The translations under genes were made by a program, and so were the position numbers. Of a DNA stretch of 64,000 bases, positions 58,383 through 64,000 are shown piece after piece; positions within the stretch are counted from its first letter, which is position 1; every line of letters begins with the position of its first letter. The stretch is from Hippopus hippopus. Lineage: Eukaryota; Mollusca; Bivalvia; Cardiida; Cardiidae. The notes beneath the pieces were generated by a model, which was not told where the DNA came from, did not search any database, and worked only from the letters and a program-made list of their open reading frames with translations. The stretch is taken from NCBI GenBank assembly GCA_946811185.2, contig OX328109.1, positions 34,208,129 through 34,272,128 of the forward strand. The letters run 5' to 3'.

Positions 58383-59961
58383 GGTTATTGCTCGATCTTT
58401 TTTGTCTTCTAACATGTTTAAACACTTAAAATAGAGAAATTCTTGTCTTCTTTCGACACAACTTTTTTTCCGCGGGTAAACGTCACGTTTATAAATGACG
58501 TAATCATGCATCATTCATCATCACTATCGTAGAGCTGCATATATGTGCAATATAGGACATTTTAAACAAACATTTCTTCATTTTTATTCATAATTAAAAG
58601 GGTGTTGACATGAGTATTTCTCCGATCCAAATATTCAATTTAATGTCATGCGGATCACAACTGAGAAACAGGATAAATGAAATAGATGGTTGGTGCTTCG
58701 AAGTATGAAACTTGGTCAGGCTCGGTTCACCCGACTCAACGGATAAAATTCGTAGAACTACTAGCCTATAGACACTACGCCTTGCCCGATCAACTTTCCC
58801 AATCCAAGACAACAACAATCTCTTCTCTATTTCTCATCTCTTTGTTGGTTTAACGATTCAATCACTGACTGTAGTTCTGAAGATTTGTCCGCTAGCGATT
58901 GATGGACTGTTTCAGCCATTTTCTTTTTTCAAAATGGATGTTTTTAGAACGTTAGTTTACGAGCGAGTGTTCTGTTGCTATAGATTTAGAACAAATATCT
59001 TGTCAACGGGCAGGATATCAGATATCAGCCCGTTGCCCCGCCATATCTGCCCTCGTGTGACACTGATATTGCACCATTTTTAGTAGAAAATGTTACTATT
59101 ATTAGTAACAGAATGTAATATCCTGCCCGTTGACAAGAGTTTTGTTCTAAATCTATAGCAACAGAACACTCGCTCGTTAACTAACATTCTCAAAACACCC
59201 AGTTTGAAAAAAAAAATGGCCGAATCAGTCCGTCAATCGCTAGCGGACATATCTTCAACAGACGAAAATTGAATCGCAAAACCAGCAAAGACACTATAAA
59301 TAGAGAAAAGATTATTGTTGTCTTGGATTGGAAAAGTTTATCGGGCAAGGCGTGGTGTATATAAGCCAGTTCTACGAATTTTATCCATGAGCCGGTGGAA
59401 CCGAGCCGGATAAAGTTTCCCAATCCAAAGCACAAACCATCTATTCTATTTATCCTGTTTCTCATTTATAATCCGTATCATACTAATATTGGTTCGGAAA
59501 AACACACATATCGACATCTTTTTAAGTAAGAATTAAGATGAAAATGTTTGTTTAAAAGTCCTTATATTGCATATGCAGCTGCGATAGTCATGATAAACGA
59601 TGCATGATTACGTCATGAACGTGACGTTTACCCGCGGAAAATAAGTTTTGTCAAATGAAGACAAGAATTTCTCCGTTTTAATTGTTTAAACATGTTAGAA
59701 AACAAAAATACCGAGCAAATGATCCATGAATATAATAAACAGGTTATTACACGGCTGATATCGGCCCGCCACCTCGAAATCTGCCCTCGGGCTAAAAAGC
59801 CCGAGAGCAGATTTCGAGGTGGCGAGCTGATATCACTCTCCAGCCCTCATCAGCCGTGTAATAACCTCTACTTATTTCACACCTACAATCTAACGTCCAA
59901 TGAAATCGCTATAATACTACCACGTGAGTACAGGATATCTTATTCCATATTGGACGCTGTA

Positions 59962-60063
59962 GAGTCCAATATGGATTTTTCAGAACGAGGCAAGAGTCCA
60001 ATATGGATTTTTCAGAACGAGGCAACAGTCCAATACGGATTTTTCACAACGAGGCTAGAGTCC
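59962..60063 (+). repeat. 32-bp tandem repeat, three units
   Basis: Units begin at 59962, 59994 and 60026 with 'GTCCAATATGGATTTTTCAG'-like text and a fourth start at 60058. Confidence 0.8.
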
Positions 60064-60237
60064 AGAATATCGATATTTGACCGGAAGAGTAGTCTACCGA
60101 AGTCCGTTGTTAAAAAAGCAATTTCAAAACCCTCTTTTGATAGGTTTTTTTTTTATTATTATCATTATCATTTAAATTGAAATGGCCATATATTTATCGT
60201 TTACTTCAAACTCAATACGGAAGTGTGAAATAAAGAG

Positions 60238-60402
60238 GTCATTTAACATGCTTGGGTACAATACTGAATTCAATTGGATTCGTACACTGCAGAACCAGTC
60301 TATATTTTGGACTCGGCTGTCGCCTCGTCCAAAATATAGACTGGTTCTGCAGTGTTCTCATCCAAGAGAATTCAGTATCGTACCCAAGCATGTTAAATAA
60401 CC
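60238..60402. repeat. Long hairpin with about 75-bp arms
   Basis: 'TTTAACATGCTTGGGTAC' and its complement bound the structure. The inner arms 'GCAGAACCAGTCTATATTTT' and complement flank a short loop near 60325. Mirror ORFs on both strands follow from it. Confidence 0.8.
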
Positions 60403-61679
60403 TCATATGGTTCGCTACCAGTGGCGGCAAAGTACCAGTGGCGGCCATTTCTATGATATCGCGTTTGTGCGTACATTAGCATATCAAAGCTCTTGGTCAT
60501 GTTAAAAAAGAAGAAATGGTGTGTCAAATGACCAATAAAAGTTGAAATTTGACATACCGTAAGTAAAAATATAAACAAGTATCCCCTGTCACCCCCATTT
60601 GTCAAAAAATCACTTCCAGGGGATTGACCTCTATCACTTCTATCGCCGATTTAAGCCTTAAATAATCCAACAGAACAATGTTTCAGTATCAAAACTGTCA
60701 CATATACGGTGATTTTTCACTTACCTCATCGATTAGTCCATTATTTAAGTGTTTAAGTATTAAATCCAAAATATTCACGAGAAACACAAATCACGCCATG
60801 TTTGCAGAAGGCAAGTGTTAAATGACGTTATGCAGAGGCATAGCTATCCACTTCAGTCCGTAACTATACTCTTTTTCATAAACCTCGTTATTGCTTACCA
60901 GGTTTCCATTGGATGGTGGGACAAAAATGATAAAAACTAGTACGATTCTAGATTACCATATAAATTGAATTTGTTCAAATTTCATACTTTTAGATCTATT
61001 AATAAAAAAAAGTACTATGTAAATCTACAACATCAACAGTATTCCTGTGCGACTGGTGAAAAAAAGATATAAAATGAAGTTTTTCGATTTTTAAACAGAT
61101 GCCTGCAAAATCCTATTTAACGACAAGACTTTACATGGCTATATCTGGCCCATAACTGTCGGACAAGCAACAAAAAATTTTATAGGCCTGCTCTATTTCA
61201 AGGAAAACGGTCCAAATGGGGGGGGGGGGGGTGTATAAATGAAACACAAGTTTGACCCAGCATGTCGGCGAGTGCGGTTATAAATGTAACATCAGTTTCA
61301 CCAAGCCAGAACGCTTTATGGTGAAGAAGTTGCAAATTGCATCAGTCAATTAGATCTACCTAGAATACATGACCAGATGAGGTTTTTGAAGGAGCAATAA
61401 TCGGAAAGGGGGGGGGGTAAATTAATGCAAAGAAGCAGTAACTTTGTTTATAATGTGATGTTGGCCATCTAACAAATGGTTAAGATTTTTTTGGGAAGAT
61501 ATCAAAGTCTCGCAGAGAATGTTCTTGGGAAACTTAACAGATAAAGATCAAGGATGGTAAATGTAATGAACAACGACTTTGATCCTCTTGAGGACACATT
61601 GGATTGCATTGGACACACAACTATAGAATTGAAATTTATAGACAACCAAGTTCATGTTAAATCAATTGCTGTATCTTAC
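60403..61679. other. Unassigned non-coding stretch
   Basis: G runs at 61219-61230 and near 61410. No gene or known repeat recognised. Confidence 0.4.
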
Positions 61680-61880
61680 TCTTTACTAAATCTACAATAC
61701 AGTTTCAGTCTTGTGCATATCAAAAGCATGTGCAGATGGCATTACAATGTGTTTCCAATAAAAAAAAAGAAGTTTAAAGTGAAGAAACATAGTAGGAAAA
61801 CATAACAACGCTGATAGCATACATTTTCTTCTTTCCCACATTTTCTTCTTTCTCTTCTGTTTCTGAAAGCCTTTCTTTTT
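61680..61880. mobile_element. Family A MITE, very degenerate
   Basis: 'ATCAAAAGCATGTGCAGATG', 'AAACATAACAACGCTGATAG' and 'CATTTTCTTCTTTCCCACA' keep the order of family A segments. Confidence 0.35.
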
Positions 61881-62013
61881 TTTTTAAATTTTCACCTTTT
61901 CAAAATTAATGAGCTAAAAAAAAAAAAGAAAAAAAAATTCAAGCAATACAACTGTTTTTTTTTTTTTTTTTTTTGTTTCAAAGCAAAATTCAGCTTTACT
62001 TAAGCTGAAGTTT

Positions 62014-62244
62014 TCATTGATGGCTGCAAGGCTGGGTTTTAATGATAAGAATACCATCATCAGCAAAGCCAAGTTTCCTGCAGTTTGAAGCCACACAATG
62101 GACTATCTGTGTTCCACTGCTCAGTGCTGTCAACAAAGGTGTACATCTATAAACAATTAGACTCTGAGGGCTGAGACTGTAACTTTTTACAATATTTGGA
62201 CCCATTAGAAAAAGTGTGAGCTTAAATATCATAAGTGCCACAAC
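62014..62244 (-). CDS. Possible terminal coding exon, unknown gene
   Basis: 76 codons plus TGA follow an acceptor-like 'tgtttcttacag' in phase 0. The protein has a hydrophobic start (VVALMIFKLTLFLM) and then SGTQIVHCVASNCRKLGFAD, which looks less random than other ORFs. I do not recognise the family, and no linked internal exon was found. It could be chance. Confidence 0.25.
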   Translation of the reverse strand, partial: VVALMIFKLTLFLMGPNIVKSYSLSPQSLIVYRCTPLLTALSSGTQIVHCVASNCRKLGFADDGILIIKTQPCSHQ

Positions 62245-63679
62245 CTGTAAGAATATGATTATCATAATGATAATAGATTTATTTAACAAAACTCTGTTTA
62301 AAATATCACAAACGTATTACCAAATAATTACAAACAGTTTTTAACTTAATTACTTCTGCTCCAAAAGTTGATTGTATGAAGCAAACTTATAAATATGTGT
62401 GTATCAAAGTCAAAGGCTCTCATCTGGGGTTCTTAAAAGAAGTGTGAAATCCTTCTAGTCAACAGAGATTCCATTTACATAACACATGTAATTCCATCAT
62501 GGCTGATATACAAATGTAGAGACAGATATGAGGAACAGAGGGTACCATCTGCAGAAGAAATTAGACATACAACTGCAGCAAAGAAAGGTTCAATTTGCTA
62601 GGCCAGTTTGCACTTTTTCAGTCAATCCTCTTTTAAAGGAGGGCCTGATTCCAGATTCCTTCTCACATTTATTTCCACCAGCTCCAACCAAATCTGAAAA
62701 TACCAGATCAGACTCTCTGTTAAAGTTTTTAAAGCTTTCACTATAAAACTTGTACTTCTCTCATCTAAATATGAAATAATGAACAGGTGTTAAGCAATAT
62801 TCAAACATTTTCACATATTGAAAAAGTCAAAATGTCTATTTCAATTTTAATTACCAGACCCTAAAAAATTATACAAAAAATGTACATACATAGGTGTACA
62901 TGTCAAATCAACACCATATCTGTTTGGGGTTTCTGAATCTGTAGGAAACAGTGATAACATACTTACGAGTTCACAATAGGCTGGAAGAAAACAGAGATGC
63001 TGAAGAAGAGAGATAAGAGCAGACAGACAGTAGGAGGGCAGAAAAGAAAAAGAAGAAATACATGTGTAACTTCTGAATGCACTAACAAGACTACAAAATC
63101 AAATACAGAAGAAAAGCAGTCTTACACTGTTTTAGATGATAGTCTGATAAGTATGTTTAAAAGTCTGTGTTTCCAGATTGTGAACTGCTTGCATTGAGTT
63201 AGAACAGATACTTGTAGTTTCACCAAGAGAGTGTGGGTTTATCCATGTTTTGGATAAAAGTTATTTTGTCTGTAGTAATTGTTGTCAGTGAGAGAGTTTG
63301 GCTGTAAAAGAAAAACATCTATTTTACAATTAAGATCTTTCTGTGAAATATGATAATTCATCATTCTGCACCACTGAATTTTTCTGTTTATGCACCTGAT
63401 CATATGGTGCCATCACCTGAAGTCACCTGACACCTTCCTCTTAAAAAAGGTATTTGTGATTGTGAAATAATAAAATTTGTGATTGTGAAATAACAAAATA
63501 TAATTTTAATCTGTTCAATGGGTCAGTTTCAGCATCAGCATTTTTTATAAACTATGTGTTCATGAAATAATTGGCTTTTTTTTTCCTTAAAATCCTAATT
63601 GAAATAATTTGCAGTATTTTACCATCGTAACCAAGTACATCAACAAATGAAATGCTGTCAGATTACAAAACTGAGCTTA

Positions 63680-63850
63680 TACTCACCCGAGGTATGTTTT
63701 TCCCTCCACGTTTTCCCCTATTTTCAGGAAGAATGATATATGCAGTTGCATATTGATAAACTTCCAGAATTATCCTACCCCCTGTGCAACCTCAGCTGCC
63801 GCAGTGCATATCTATTTTTGGCTCGCGCATGCGTGTATGAATTTTGATAG
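63680..63850 (-). promoter_or_regulatory. Possible host promoter and first exon
   Basis: CTCGCGCATGCGTG (about 63821-63834) matches the NRF1 promoter motif. On the minus strand a GTGAGT donor follows at about 63684-63689 after a short open segment. This is the layout of a TATA-less promoter with a first exon; the downstream gene is not identified. Confidence 0.25.
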
Positions 63851-64000
63851 TAGAATATGGACCCAGCTGTAGGTTGTTCCTTTTTAACCGTCTGTATGGA
63901 TCGTATGAAACCTTAGACTTGCTAGAATATTGCATAATTTCACGAAAAAATGATTTTCTATTCGATATCTTCTGGCGATTGTGATATTACAGTAGATCTA

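Larger units (their letters stand above)
56945..59870. repeat. Three-armed inverted-repeat complex
   Basis: Arm 1 (about 56945-58300, plus sense), arm 2 (about 58300-59130, inverted) and arm 3 (about 59113-59865, plus sense) share the same sequence. Arms 1 and 2 meet in a hairpin at 58231-58382. Arm 3 ends in its own hairpin at about 59740-59865. Each arm holds a short ATG frame (MAESVRQSLAD-type). This looks like a foldback transposon or a tandem-inverted set of one element; no transposase is visible. Confidence 0.7.

Noticed and set aside
63685..63740. Resemblance of a short minus-strand peptide (PENRGKRGGKN) to the eIF1A N-terminus
   Set aside because: No ATG in that frame and no downstream eIF1A exons in the window; probably coincidence.

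Overview
The window is animal nuclear DNA, probably from a marine heterodont bivalve. That assignment is an inference: it rests on tRNA-derived SINEs with a conserved metazoan/molluscan-type core, dense palindromic MITEs, and a spliced FkbM/METTL24-like gene with GT-AG introns. No rRNA, CRISPR or prokaryotic operon is seen. Most of the window is intergenic or intronic DNA full of small non-autonomous repeats. Family letters A to J are used only in this annotation.

The centrepiece is a complete Maverick/Polinton (adintovirus-like) element at 21774-36648. It is 14,875 bp long, starts AG and ends CT, has 240-bp terminal inverted repeats that look identical by eye, and is flanked by the 6-bp duplication TGCTAC. 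Reading left to right, the minus-strand block holds protein-primed DNA polymerase B, a SAP/NUMOD-like small protein, a putative major capsid protein, an unknown 118-aa protein, a frameshifted core-like protein, a 295-aa protein, a membrane/coiled-coil protein, a dUTPase-fold-like protein, a PX/mu-like core protein, a putative penton protein, a 54-aa protein and the packaging ATPase. The plus-strand block holds a zinc-ribbon/phospholipase-A2 protein, an integrase with chromodomain (5' end lost), an adenain-type protease and a phage-tail-fibre-like repeat protein. A small 89-aa plus-strand ORF lies inside the minus block. Together these supply replication, integration, capsid assembly and maturation, packaging, and probably entry. 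Many start codons sit directly behind a TATAAA-like string. Two lesions (integrase 5' end, core-protein frameshift) suggest this copy is no longer fully autonomous.

From 42104 to 50512 on the minus strand lie the last three coding exons of an FkbM/METTL24-like methyltransferase gene. Degenerate duplicates of its last exon lie at about 41.09-41.46 kb. The 7.1-kb intron between the first two of these exons holds a decayed LTR retroelement (about 44.37-50.10 kb). Its proteins are Ty3/gypsy-like, but its pol order is protease-integrase-RT-RNase H, as in copia and the Gmr1 lineage. It has a primer-binding site matching tRNA-Pro and heat-shock and CRE motifs in its upstream LTR.

The flanks (1-21.7 kb and 36.7-64 kb) are a mosaic of about 25 copies or pieces of palindromic MITE family A (TTAA target), family B (TTAA), family C, family D (three copies of exactly 263 bp), SINEs, microsatellites, a three-unit 145-bp repeat rich in nuclear-receptor half-sites, and a large three-armed inverted-repeat complex at 56.95-59.87 kb. 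A possible terminal exon and a possible promoter of another host gene lie at 62.0-63.85 kb, with low confidence.
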